Source of the DNA: DASQHW01 sp038209365
GTDB lineage: Bacteria > Actinomycetota > Acidimicrobiia > IMCC26256 > PALSA-610
Length of the DNA: 64,000 nt
Reading direction: 5' to 3'
Assembly: GCA_038209365.1 (NCBI GenBank)
Contig: JBBQXS010000003.1
Coordinates: 62,001-126,000, forward strand
Shown: piece after piece, positions 57,141 to 64,000 of the stretch
Layout of the letters: every line of letters starts with the position of its first letter
Position numbering within the stretch: position 1 is the first letter of the stretch
The notes under the pieces: model-generated
The model's input: the letters and a program-made list of their open reading frames with translations, nothing else
Databases searched by the model: none
Told to the model about the DNA's origin: nothing
Program-made: the position numbers and the translations under genes

Positions 57141-58122
57141 GACGAATACGAGGATCCAGATAGCCGTAATAGATGTCTGCGAGCAGATTGAAGAGGATGA
57201 CGATGGCCGACGCGACAAGGAGCCACCCGAGGATCACGTTCGTATCGCGCTCGAAGAGACTCTCGATGAGCAGCGAACCCATCCCGTGCCACGCGAACAC
57301 CGTCTCGGTCACAATGGCTCCGCCCAGCACGGTCGAGAAGTCCAGCGCGACAACCGTCACGACCGGGATCAATGCGTTGCGCAACGCGTGCCGCCGCAGC
57401 ACTTGGGCCTCCGACAATCCTTTTGCTCGTGCGGCGCGCACATAGTCAGTGTGGAGGACCTCGAGCATCGTCGCCCGTTGGTACCGGCTCCATCCGGCGA
57501 CGGAAATCAAGATCAACGTGAGGCTCGGCAGGATGAGGTGACCGATGCGGTCACTCCAAGTGCCGACGAGCCCTTTCGCGAGATTCGGTGTGCGTTCGCC
57601 GAACGTGAAGAAGATCGTGTGGCCGACAGCGCGGTTGATTCGGATACCGACGTCCTTCAGCACCGCCGCGAGCCAGAACACCGGCATCGAGTAGAAGATG
57701 AAAGCGAGCGCGGTCGAGCCGTAGTCGAACACCGAATATTGGCGCACGGCTGAGAACACGCCGATCGCGATTGCGATCAAGACGCCGATCACTGTGGCGA
57801 CGAGGACGAGTCGGAGCGTCACTGCGAGGCGGCGGCGCAACAGGGTTGAAACACTCTCGTGGAAGTGTTGCGACTCTCCGAAGTCCCCGTGAACCGCACC
57901 CTTGACCCAGTTCCCGTACCGCTGCAGCAGCGGTTGGTCGAGTTTCAGCTCGTGTTCTCGAGCTTTTATGGTCCCCGCGGATACTCCTGGCTGCGCCCGC
58001 AAGCCCGCGAGCGGATCGCCAGACGTCGCCACGAGCATGAACACGACGAAGCTGGCAACGAAGAGGATCGGAATCGCGATCGCCAGCCGGCGCAGGATGA
58101 AGCCGAACACTGTTCCCCTCAC
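57133..58122 (-). CDS. Oligopeptide/dipeptide ABC transporter permease (OppB type)
   Basis: GTG 58120-58122 begins 329 residues. The N-terminal helix VFGFILRRLAIAIPILFVAS, the P loop DPLAGLRAQPGVSAGTI, and KLDQPLLQRYGNWVKGAVHG DFGES mark the B subunit. The coupling loop is ARAKGLSEAQVLRRHALRNA. About six helices. A perfect 12-bp hairpin separates it from the binding protein gene, which probably lowers expression of this and the following genes relative to the binding protein. Confidence 0.93.
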   Translation of the reverse strand: MRGTVFGFILRRLAIAIPILFVASFVVFMLVATSGDPLAGLRAQPGVSAGTIKAREHELKLDQPLLQRYGNWVKGAVHGDFGESQHFHESVSTLLRRRLAVTLRLVLVATVIGVLIAIAIGVFSAVRQYSVFDYGSTALAFIFYSMPVFWLAAVLKDVGIRINRAVGHTIFFTFGERTPNLAKGLVGTWSDRIGHLILPSLTLILISVAGWSRYQRATMLEVLHTDYVRAARAKGLSEAQVLRRHALRNALIPVVTVVALDFSTVLGGAIVTETVFAWHGMGSLLIESLFERDTNVILGWLLVASAIVILFNLLADIYYGYLDPRIRRG

Positions 58123-58123
58123 C

Positions 58124-58155
58124 GTGGAGGTGCGGCTGTATCACCGCACCTCCAC
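58124..58155 (-). promoter_or_regulatory. Perfect 12-bp inverted repeat between binding protein and permease genes
   Basis: GTGGAGGTGCGG (58124-58135), an 8-nt loop, and CCGCACCTCCAC (58144-58155). It lies in the 49 bp between the stop of the binding protein and the start of OppB. No T-run follows, so it is more likely an mRNA-stabilising or partial-attenuation hairpin than a full terminator. Confidence 0.75.
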
Positions 58156-58171
58156 GCGCGATCTCGAGCCC

Positions 58172-59884
58172 TTACTTCAGGCTCCACTGCTCGGCGTTCC
58201 AGGTGAAGCCTTCGCTCGTCGTGTTGTCGATGATGTTCGCGAACTTGTCGGCGTACGCAAGGAACGTCGGCTTCTGATACAGCGGGAGGTCGGGCAGCTC
58301 GTTTGGTCCCCACAGTGTCTTGTCGATAGCGTTCAACAAGTCCTTGCGCTTCGTGGCGTCGAGCTCGGCGATGGCTTTGTCGAAGTCAGAATCGACCGTC
58401 TTGTTCGCGTAGTTGCCGGCGTTGTTGCCGCTGTCCGTTGCGTAGACCGCCTTGGAACTGAGCCCTGGTGTCGCGGTGCCGACCCACGCGAACAGTGCGA
58501 TGTCCCACTGATTCGCGGTGTCCTTCCCGCCAAAGATCGGGTCGAACGCGTCGTTGCTCGGCAGGTTGGCAATCTTGAGGTCGATCCCCATCGCCTTGAA
58601 GTGGTCCTGAAGGATCTCCTCGGTCTTCTCCCGCAACGTGTCGCCGCCGGTTGTGATGATCCGAAGCGACAGCCGTTTGCCATTCTTCGTCCGAATACCG
58701 TCGGCGCCGGCCGTCCAACCGTCGCCCTCCAGCAGCTGCTTGGCCCCCTCGAGGTTGAACGGGATCGACTGGTCGACATACTCCGGCGTGTCGTTCATGT
58801 AGATCCGGTTGCCGAGCGTCGTGGCCTTGTCGTTGAACGGCTTGATGAGCCGATCCACCAGGTCCTGCCGGTCGATGCCAGTGGAAATCGCCGCGCGCAC
58901 CTTCGGATCGGCGAGGATGGCGTTGCGCAAGTTGAACGTGAGGTGCTCCCACTGCGGGCCGATGTTGAACTCGTAGTGGACGCCCGGGATGTCGCGGATC
59001 TGCTCCGCGCTGTCGGTTTGTGGCTTCGGGTAGATCAGGTCGACCTCACCGTTGCGCAATGCATCGAGTTGAGCGGTGTCCTTCTTGATGAAACGGATCG
59101 TGATTGTGTCGATGTTCGGCGGCGCAATCGTGAACGTGTCGTTCCGTTCCAGCGTGAGGGACTCGCCCTTCTTGTAGTCCTTCAACTTGTACGGGCCGGC
59201 CGACGCCCCCGGGTTGGTGACGAACGCGTTCTCCCACGCATCCTTGCCCTTCGTCTTGGCGATGTGCGCGGGCGGCATCGGGTTCGAGAAGAGGCTCGGG
59301 TACTCGGCGATCGGTCCGCTGAACACGGCCTCGGCCGTCTTCTGGTCGACCTTGGTGAACTTCGTGATCTGGTCGTATCCCGTGGTGTCGACGCAGTCAC
59401 GCCCGGTTGCCGTCGGGTCCTCGGGATCGACCGGCTCGCCGGGGTCAACCTTGTCGTTGCACGACAGGTAGTAGTACTCGAGATCATCCGACGAGACGGG
59501 CACGCCATCGGACCACACCGCGTCCTGCTTGATCTTCCAGCGAACGGTGAAAGGGCTCTGCTTGACGATTGTCGCGGGTCCGTCCGCGATCAGCCCGGGA
59601 ACGTACGTGATCTGCGGCGTCTGGACGTACATCTGCGGGTAGACGAGCCGCGCCACTTCCGTGCACCACTGGCAATTGTCCGCCGAGGTGTTGGTGTTCC
59701 AGTTGCTGATCTCCTGCTCCGCGGCAATGGTGATCGCGCCGCCCTTCTTGCCGGCCACGGTCGTTGCCGACCTCTGGTCGCCGACCCCCGACTTCTTGTC
59801 GCTGCCACCGCACGCGCTCAGCGCGAGCGCAAGCACGGCACCGAGAGCGACAATGCGGGCCACTGACCGCCGCGTGAACTGCAC
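58172..59884 (-). CDS. ABC transporter substrate-binding lipoprotein, peptide family (SBP_bac_5)
   Basis: The 570-residue protein has a lipoprotein signal ending in LALALSAC, then a Gly/Ser linker. The mature part shows EQEISNWNTNTSADNCQWCT, TVRWKIKQDAVWSDGVPVSS (the conserved W-SDG region), YKKGESLTLERNDTF, IRFIKKDTAQLDALRNGEVD and LRNAILADPKVRAAISTGID. These are the landmarks of family 5 binding proteins for di- and oligopeptides. It is anchored outside the membrane and hands substrate to OppB/OppC. First gene of its operon, with 217 bp of likely promoter region in front. Confidence 0.95.
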   Translation of the reverse strand: MQFTRRSVARIVALGAVLALALSACGGSDKKSGVGDQRSATTVAGKKGGAITIAAEQEISNWNTNTSADNCQWCTEVARLVYPQMYVQTPQITYVPGLIADGPATIVKQSPFTVRWKIKQDAVWSDGVPVSSDDLEYYYLSCNDKVDPGEPVDPEDPTATGRDCVDTTGYDQITKFTKVDQKTAEAVFSGPIAEYPSLFSNPMPPAHIAKTKGKDAWENAFVTNPGASAGPYKLKDYKKGESLTLERNDTFTIAPPNIDTITIRFIKKDTAQLDALRNGEVDLIYPKPQTDSAEQIRDIPGVHYEFNIGPQWEHLTFNLRNAILADPKVRAAISTGIDRQDLVDRLIKPFNDKATTLGNRIYMNDTPEYVDQSIPFNLEGAKQLLEGDGWTAGADGIRTKNGKRLSLRIITTGGDTLREKTEEILQDHFKAMGIDLKIANLPSNDAFDPIFGGKDTANQWDIALFAWVGTATPGLSSKAVYATDSGNNAGNYANKTVDSDFDKAIAELDATKRKDLLNAIDKTLWGPNELPDLPLYQKPTFLAYADKFANIIDNTTSEGFTWNAEQWSLK

Positions 59885-59945
59885 GAGACCTCCCCCGTCT
59901 TTCTTGACGGTGCTTGCTGCTGGCCGGACCCAGCTTTTACACAGG

Positions 59946-59979
59946 GCTGGAATCCGACGAACATACGTCGGCTTCCAGC
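59946..59979 (-). terminator. Hairpin between secG and the peptide-binding protein gene
   Basis: GCTGGAA/TTCCAGC (7 bp) and CCGACG/CGTCGG (6 bp), separated by one mismatch, enclose the loop AACATA. It lies 120 bp after the secG stop and 60 bp before the binding protein start. A clear T-run is missing on the minus strand, so it could end the glycolytic operon imperfectly or regulate the next one. Confidence 0.55.
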
Positions 59980-60101
59980 ATTTGTCTCGTCATGTCCCGG
60001 CCGGGGCTTAGCGATTTGTCCCCGGCAGCACTCGATCGCCACGACCGGTGCGAACGGGCGCGGGGAACGCTGCGGACAGTGGCAACTCGCCCTGCGTGAT
60101 G

Positions 60102-60338
60102 TCAGTCGAGCCGCATCGCCAGGAAGACGGTCGTGAACGTGAACACAAGCGCCACGACAACCGTCAGCCGGTCCAGGTTCTTCTCGACGACCGTCGAGCC
60201 GGCCAGGCTGCTCCCGCCGACCACACCACCGAACATGTCGGAGAGTCCCCCGCCGCGCCCGGCGTGCAGGAGGATGAACAGGATGAGCGTGAGCGACGCG
60301 GCCAGGTGGAACCCGATCAGGATCGCGTTCAGGAACAT
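60102..60338 (-). CDS. secG: Preprotein translocase subunit SecG
   Basis: This 78-residue protein has two hydrophobic segments (ILIGFHLAASLTLILFILLH and LTVVVALVFTFTTVFLAMRL) joined by the SecG loop GRGGGLSDMFGGVVGGSSLA. SecG assists SecYE in protein export. It lies 20 nt after the tpiA stop, the standard actinobacterial order gap-pgk-tpiA-secG. Confidence 0.95.
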   Translation of the reverse strand: MFLNAILIGFHLAASLTLILFILLHAGRGGGLSDMFGGVVGGSSLAGSTVVEKNLDRLTVVVALVFTFTTVFLAMRLD

Positions 60339-60358
60339 CCCACCAGAATACCTGAGGC

Positions 60359-61135
60359 CTATGGCTGGCTGTAGCGGACGATGCGGGCGAACTCGTCGGG
60401 GTCGAGAGAAGCACCGCCGACCAGGCCCCCGTCGATCTCGGGCATCGCCATCAGCTCGGCGATGTTGCCGGGCTTGACGCTCCCGCCGTAGAGAATGCGC
60501 AGCCCGGCGGCCACGGTGTCGCCGAGCGACCGCCCCACCTGGTCGCGGATCACCGCAATGGTGGCGTTGGCATCGTCGGGTGTGGCGTTACGGCCCGTCC
60601 CGATCGCCCAGATCGGCTCGTACGCGACGACGCAGCGCGAGGCATCGTCGCTCGACAGTCCGCTGAACGCGGCTTCGACCTGCCGCCGCACCTTCTCGTC
60701 GGTGGCGCCCTGCTCCCGTTCGTCGAGCGTCTCGCCGACACACACGATCGGCGCCATGCCCGTGCCGAGCACGGCCCGCACCTTCTTGGCGACCACCTCG
60801 TCGGTCTCGCCGACGAGCTCCCGTCGCTCCGAGTGCCCGACGATCACGTAACTCACGTGCAGCTTGGCGAGCATCACCGGACTGACCTCGCCGGTGTACG
60901 CGCCCTGGGTCTCCCAATGACAGTTCTGCGCGCCCAACCCGATCGGGAGGCGGTCACCTTCGATCGTGGTCTGTACCGACCGCAATGCGGTGAACGCAGG
61001 ACACACGACGACTTCCACGCGATCGAAATCCTTGTCGTCGAGGCGAAAGCCGAGCTTCTGGACGACCTGAATCGCCTCCAGGTGCGTGTGGTGCATCTTC
61101 CAGTTGCCCGCCATCAACGGCTTACGATCGCTCAT
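60359..61135 (-). CDS. tpiA: Triosephosphate isomerase
   Basis: ATG 61133-61135 gives 258 residues. The key sites are all present: PLMAGNWKMHHTHLEAIQVV (Lys of NWKM), YVIVGHSERRELVGETDEVV (electrophile His), VVAYEPIWAIGTGRNATPDD (catalytic Glu and flexible loop), and RILYGGSVKPGNIAELM (phosphate-binding loop). It interconverts dihydroxyacetone phosphate and glyceraldehyde 3-phosphate. The start overlaps the pgk stop by 4 nt. Confidence 0.98.
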   Translation of the reverse strand: MSDRKPLMAGNWKMHHTHLEAIQVVQKLGFRLDDKDFDRVEVVVCPAFTALRSVQTTIEGDRLPIGLGAQNCHWETQGAYTGEVSPVMLAKLHVSYVIVGHSERRELVGETDEVVAKKVRAVLGTGMAPIVCVGETLDEREQGATDEKVRRQVEAAFSGLSSDDASRCVVAYEPIWAIGTGRNATPDDANATIAVIRDQVGRSLGDTVAAGLRILYGGSVKPGNIAELMAMPEIDGGLVGGASLDPDEFARIVRYSQP

Positions 61136-62355
61136 CGCCTGGTTTCCTTGTTTCGAAGACGGCCTCTCGGCTCCCCCGTGTTCCCACGCAAGGCCTGAAG
61201 TCCGGGGAGATCGCCCAGCTCGATCAGCTCGAGCGACGCGCCGCCGCCCGTCGATACGTGGTCGATGCGATCGGCGAGTTGCATGTGACGGACCGCCGAC
61301 GCGCTGTCGCCGCCGCCGACGACGGTGAATCCGCGGCAGTCCGCGACCGCTTCGGCGACGGTGCGCGTCCCGGCCGCGAACGGCTCGAGCTCGAACACGC
61401 CCATCGGGCCGTTCCACAACACCGTCGCGGCACCGGTAATCACGTCGGCGTAGTGACCTGCAGTCTCGGGGCCGATGTCGAGTCCCTTCCAGCCATCCGG
61501 GATCGCGGTGGCTCGCACGTGCTGGGCCCTCGCCTCGGCCGTCATTTCCTGTGCGATCACGACATCGGTCGGCACCGCGATGCGGTCGGAAGCAAGCAGG
61601 TCGCGGCAGTGCTCGACGTGGTCGAGCTCGACGAGCGAGTCGCCGACCGACGCACCCTGCGCGACAAGGAACGTGAACGCCATCGCGCCGCCGACGAGCA
61701 GTGTGTCGCACCGTTCCAGCAGTGCGTCGATGACGCCGAGCTTGTCGCTCACCTTTACGCCGCCGAGCACCGCGACGAATGGGCGCTCGGGCGCGTCGAG
61801 CAAGCCGCCGAGCACCTCGACCTCGCGTGCGAGCAGCCGTCCCGCGGCCGACGGCATCACGACGGGCGGCCCGACGATCGACGCGTGGGCGCGATGGGCG
61901 GCACCGAACGCATCGTCGACGTACACGTCGCCGAGCTGGGAGAGGTTCGCGGCGAACGCCGGGTCGTTCGCTTCCTCGCCACGATCGAACCGCAAATTCT
62001 CGATCATCATGACGTCGCAGTCGCGCATGCTCTCCGCCCTGCGAAGCGATTCGAATCCCACGACTTGGGGCGAAAGCTCCACGGTGGTCCCGAGAAGCTC
62101 ACCGAGGTGGCGCGCCACGGGCGCGAGCGAGTACCTGGCGTCGGGAATGCCTTTGGGCCGCCCGAGATGGGAGCAGCAGACCACCTCGACCTCGTGCTCA
62201 CGCAGCCACCGGATCGTCGGCAACGCGGCGACGATCCGCAGATCGTCGTCGATCTCGCCGTCCCGCAACGGCACGTTGAAATCGGCGCGCAACAAGACGC
62301 GCGATCCACGATCAAGCGGGAGATCCTCCAGCTGTGGCACCGGGGAGACCGTCAT
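61132..62355 (-). CDS. pgk: Phosphoglycerate kinase
   Basis: From ATG 62353-62355 the protein has 407 residues. Landmarks: RVLLRADFNVPLRDGEIDDD, CCSHLGRPKGIPDARYSLAP, MIENLRFDRGEEANDPAFAA, VDDAFGAAHRAHASIVG, AVLGGVKVSDKLGVIDALLE, WNGPMGVFELEPFAAGT and FTVVGGGDSASAVRHM. It makes ATP from 1,3-bisphosphoglycerate. A 12-codon upstream extension is possible, but this start gives the usual family length. Confidence 0.98.
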   Translation of the reverse strand: MTVSPVPQLEDLPLDRGSRVLLRADFNVPLRDGEIDDDLRIVAALPTIRWLREHEVEVVCCSHLGRPKGIPDARYSLAPVARHLGELLGTTVELSPQVVGFESLRRAESMRDCDVMMIENLRFDRGEEANDPAFAANLSQLGDVYVDDAFGAAHRAHASIVGPPVVMPSAAGRLLAREVEVLGGLLDAPERPFVAVLGGVKVSDKLGVIDALLERCDTLLVGGAMAFTFLVAQGASVGDSLVELDHVEHCRDLLASDRIAVPTDVVIAQEMTAEARAQHVRATAIPDGWKGLDIGPETAGHYADVITGAATVLWNGPMGVFELEPFAAGTRTVAEAVADCRGFTVVGGGDSASAVRHMQLADRIDHVSTGGGASLELIELGDLPGLQALRGNTGEPRGRLRNKETRR

Positions 62356-62403
62356 GCGCCATCCCTGGCTCCGCTGCGTCCGCACGTTCACATGGCTCCG
62401 TCG

Positions 62404-63435
62404 CTACTTGGTGCCGACGAACTCGACGACGTCGACCAAACGGTTCGAGTAACCCCACTCGTTGTCGTACCAGCCGAGCACCTTCACCAACTTGGCGTTC
62501 GCCATCGTGTCGAGCGCGGAGAAGATGCACGACGCGGGATTGCCGACGATGTCGGCCGAGACGAGCGGCTCGTCGCTGTACTCGAGCACGCCCCGGTAGC
62601 TGGGGTCGTTGGCCGCGGCTCGGAACGCATCGTTGACCGCGTCGTGGCCGGCTTCGTCGCGTAACACGGCGACGAGATCCGTGATCGACCCGGTGGGAGT
62701 CGGCACGCGCAACGAGATACCGTCGAGCTTGCCCTGGAGCGCCGGCAGCACGAGACCGATCGCCTTGGCCGCGCCGGTCGAGCTCGGGATGATCGACAGC
62801 GCCGCGGCGCGCATCCGGCGCAGGTCGGGCTTGCCGGAGCGGCTGGCGGTCGCCTGGTCCTGGAGTTGCTGATCACTGGTGTAGGCGTGAACCGTCGTGA
62901 TGAATCCCTGCTCGATCCCGAAGGTGTCGTGCAGCACCTTGGCGAGCGGCGCGAGGCAGTTGGTCGTGCAGGACGCGTTCGAGATCACGGTGTGCTTGGC
63001 CGGGTCGAACGCGTCGTCGTTGACGCCCATGCAGAGCGTCACGTCGGCGTCGCCCGCGGGTGCGGAGATGATCACGCGCTTCGCACCGCCCTGCAGATGG
63101 GCGCCGGCTTTCTCGCGCGAGGTGAACAGCCCGGTCGACTCGATGACCACGTCGACGCCGTTGTCGGCCCAGGGAATCTCGGCCGGCTCGCGCACGTCGA
63201 GCTTCTTCACCTCGCTGCCGTCGACCGAGAAGCCACCGTTGCCTTCCTTGACCTCGTTCGGAATCGTGCCGCCGACCGAGTCGTGCTTCAGCAAGAACGC
63301 CATCGTGTGCGCATCCCCGAACGGGTCGTTCACCGCGACGAGCTCGACGTTCGCCTGCTCGCCGCGAGCGAGGATCGCCCGGAAGAACGACCGACCGATC
63401 CGTCCGAACCCGTTGATGCCGACACGTACGGCCAT
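62404..63435 (-). CDS. gap: Glyceraldehyde-3-phosphate dehydrogenase, type I
   Basis: ATG 63433-63435 after a GGAGAT site gives 343 residues: VRVGINGFGRIGRSFFRAIL (NAD motif), SNASCTTNCLAPLAKVLHDT (catalytic Cys), TTVHAYTSDQQLQD (catalytic His), SRSGKPDLRRMRAAALSIIP and YDNEWGYSNRLVDVV. Glycolytic enzyme; it passes its product to Pgk encoded 48 nt downstream. Confidence 0.98.
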   Translation of the reverse strand: MAVRVGINGFGRIGRSFFRAILARGEQANVELVAVNDPFGDAHTMAFLLKHDSVGGTIPNEVKEGNGGFSVDGSEVKKLDVREPAEIPWADNGVDVVIESTGLFTSREKAGAHLQGGAKRVIISAPAGDADVTLCMGVNDDAFDPAKHTVISNASCTTNCLAPLAKVLHDTFGIEQGFITTVHAYTSDQQLQDQATASRSGKPDLRRMRAAALSIIPSSTGAAKAIGLVLPALQGKLDGISLRVPTPTGSITDLVAVLRDEAGHDAVNDAFRAAANDPSYRGVLEYSDEPLVSADIVGNPASCIFSALDTMANAKLVKVLGWYDNEWGYSNRLVDVVEFVGTK

Positions 63436-63463
63436 GAGATCTCCTTCGTCTCGAAGAGTTCGA

Positions 63464-64000
63464 CTACAGCAGAGCCGAAAGCGCCTTCGCCAGTTGCAGC
63501 GGATCATGGCCCCAACCGTGCGGGCGCGAAATCGGCACCGGGACGGGCCGGGCGCCCATCGCGATCACTTCGGCTCCGTCGACGGCAAGGCCGTGCTCCG
63601 GGTCGTACATGAACGCATCGACCCGGCCGCCATGCGCGCGAACTGCCGCCAGATGCTGGGTGCCGTCGTGCCCTTTTGTCTCGTCCTCGGTGTCGAGGTT
63701 CGCGACCTGGACGACGGTGCCGGTCGCGCGCTCGACCGCGTCGCGCAGCTCCGGGACGCAGAGCACCGCGACGATGCTCGTGTAGAGCGACCCCGGCGCG
63801 ATGACGATCTGGTCGGCCGTCGCGAGCGCGCTGAGCGCGTCCGGCGATGCGGATGCGTCGGCCGGCTCGAGGCGAACGTCTCGTATTCGCTGCTTCTCCC
63901 CGGCGCGGGCGATGGCAACCTGTCCCACCACCCGCGCGCCACCGACGTCGGCGGTCATCGAGACCGTGCCGAGCGTCGCGGGCACGACCCGGCCGACGGC
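63464..64000 (-). CDS. YvcK/CofD-like family protein (gluconeogenesis factor), C-terminal part
   Basis: The gene enters from the right edge; 178 codons up to TAG 63464-63466 are visible. It contains GGARVVGQVAIARAGEKQRI, DQIVIAPGSLYTSIVAVLCV (the GPGSLYTSI-type motif of this family), QVANLDTEDETKGHDGTQHL and AEVIAMGARPVPVP. YvcK proteins bind UDP-sugars and steer carbon flow and cell shape. Its position before gap-pgk-tpiA is typical for actinobacteria, where whiA usually lies next to it. Confidence 0.93.
   Translation of the reverse strand, partial: AVGRVVPATLGTVSMTADVGGARVVGQVAIARAGEKQRIRDVRLEPADASASPDALSALATADQIVIAPGSLYTSIVAVLCVPELRDAVERATGTVVQVANLDTEDETKGHDGTQHLAAVRAHGGRVDAFMYDPEHGLAVDGAEVIAMGARPVPVPISRPHGWGHDPLQLAKALSALL

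Noticed and set aside
1..64000. CRISPR arrays, rRNA genes or riboswitches
   Set aside because: No regularly spaced palindromic repeats with unique spacers, no rRNA sequence and no riboswitch consensus were recognised by eye; a covariance-model search was not possible.

Overview
The window is high-GC DNA in which GTG and TTG starts and 4-base ATGA/GTGA gene overlaps are common. The order yvcK-like, gap, pgk, tpiA, secG, together with a WhiB-type regulator, a BTAD/SARP-type activator and several class III cyclase/ATPase regulators, points to an actinobacterium. I suspect Acidimicrobiia or a related deep branch, but that placement is inference.

Region 1 (1-12 kb) is a metal, sulfur and thiol-redox neighbourhood. 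An ArsR-rhodanese repressor sits on a perfect palindrome between an arsenite-methyltransferase-like gene and a plus-strand operon (SRPBCC, MBL-rhodanese, MFS). A second block holds CcdA, TlpA, a flavoprotein and a PCYCGC-type lipoprotein, beside a BlaI/M56 pair. Four copies of TACTAC-N6-GTAGTA mark a local BlaI-type regulon. Both the ArsM-like and the PCYCGC gene are split by an in-frame TGA exactly where homologues carry a redox or metal-binding Cys. Homology continues in the same frame, and each TGA has a hairpin loop starting 19 nt downstream, so both are selenoprotein candidates.

Region 2 (11.5-23.2 kb) is a decay zone. It holds broken copies of a DUF326 copper-type protein, an alpha/beta hydrolase, a class III cyclase, a CopD-associated domain, a cyclic-nucleotide-binding protein, an IS110 fragment and a transposase-like remnant that truncates a thioredoxin-like gene. 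Two large polytopic membrane proteins, a methyltransferase and an epoxide hydrolase remain intact.

Region 3 (23.3-35.2 kb) carries two large signalling proteins that converge. One is a 9-kb BTAD-cyclase-AAA-TPR gene ending in about twelve tandem NTF2/SnoaL-like domains and interrupted by two 1-nt frameshifts. The other is a 932-residue cyclase-ATPase-TPR protein.

Region 4 (35.5-54.06 kb) is a tandem pair of integrative elements at a tRNA-Leu(GAG) gene. Element 2 (35.5-43.7 kb) carries a MazEF-like pair and a set of stress or dormancy-like genes, and has no integrase. Element 1 (43.67-54.03 kb) is a phage-satellite-like island with integrase, excisionase-like protein, prim-pol, RepA-like ATPase, small terminase, prohead protease, HK97 capsid, WhiB and an HEAGH peptidase. 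No portal, large terminase or tail gene is visible. Partial tRNA copies and paired arm-type repeats mark the ends of both elements.

Region 5 (54.1-64 kb) is core genome: a complete oligopeptide/dipeptide ABC importer operon, then secG, tpiA, pgk, gap and the end of a yvcK-like gene, all on the minus strand.
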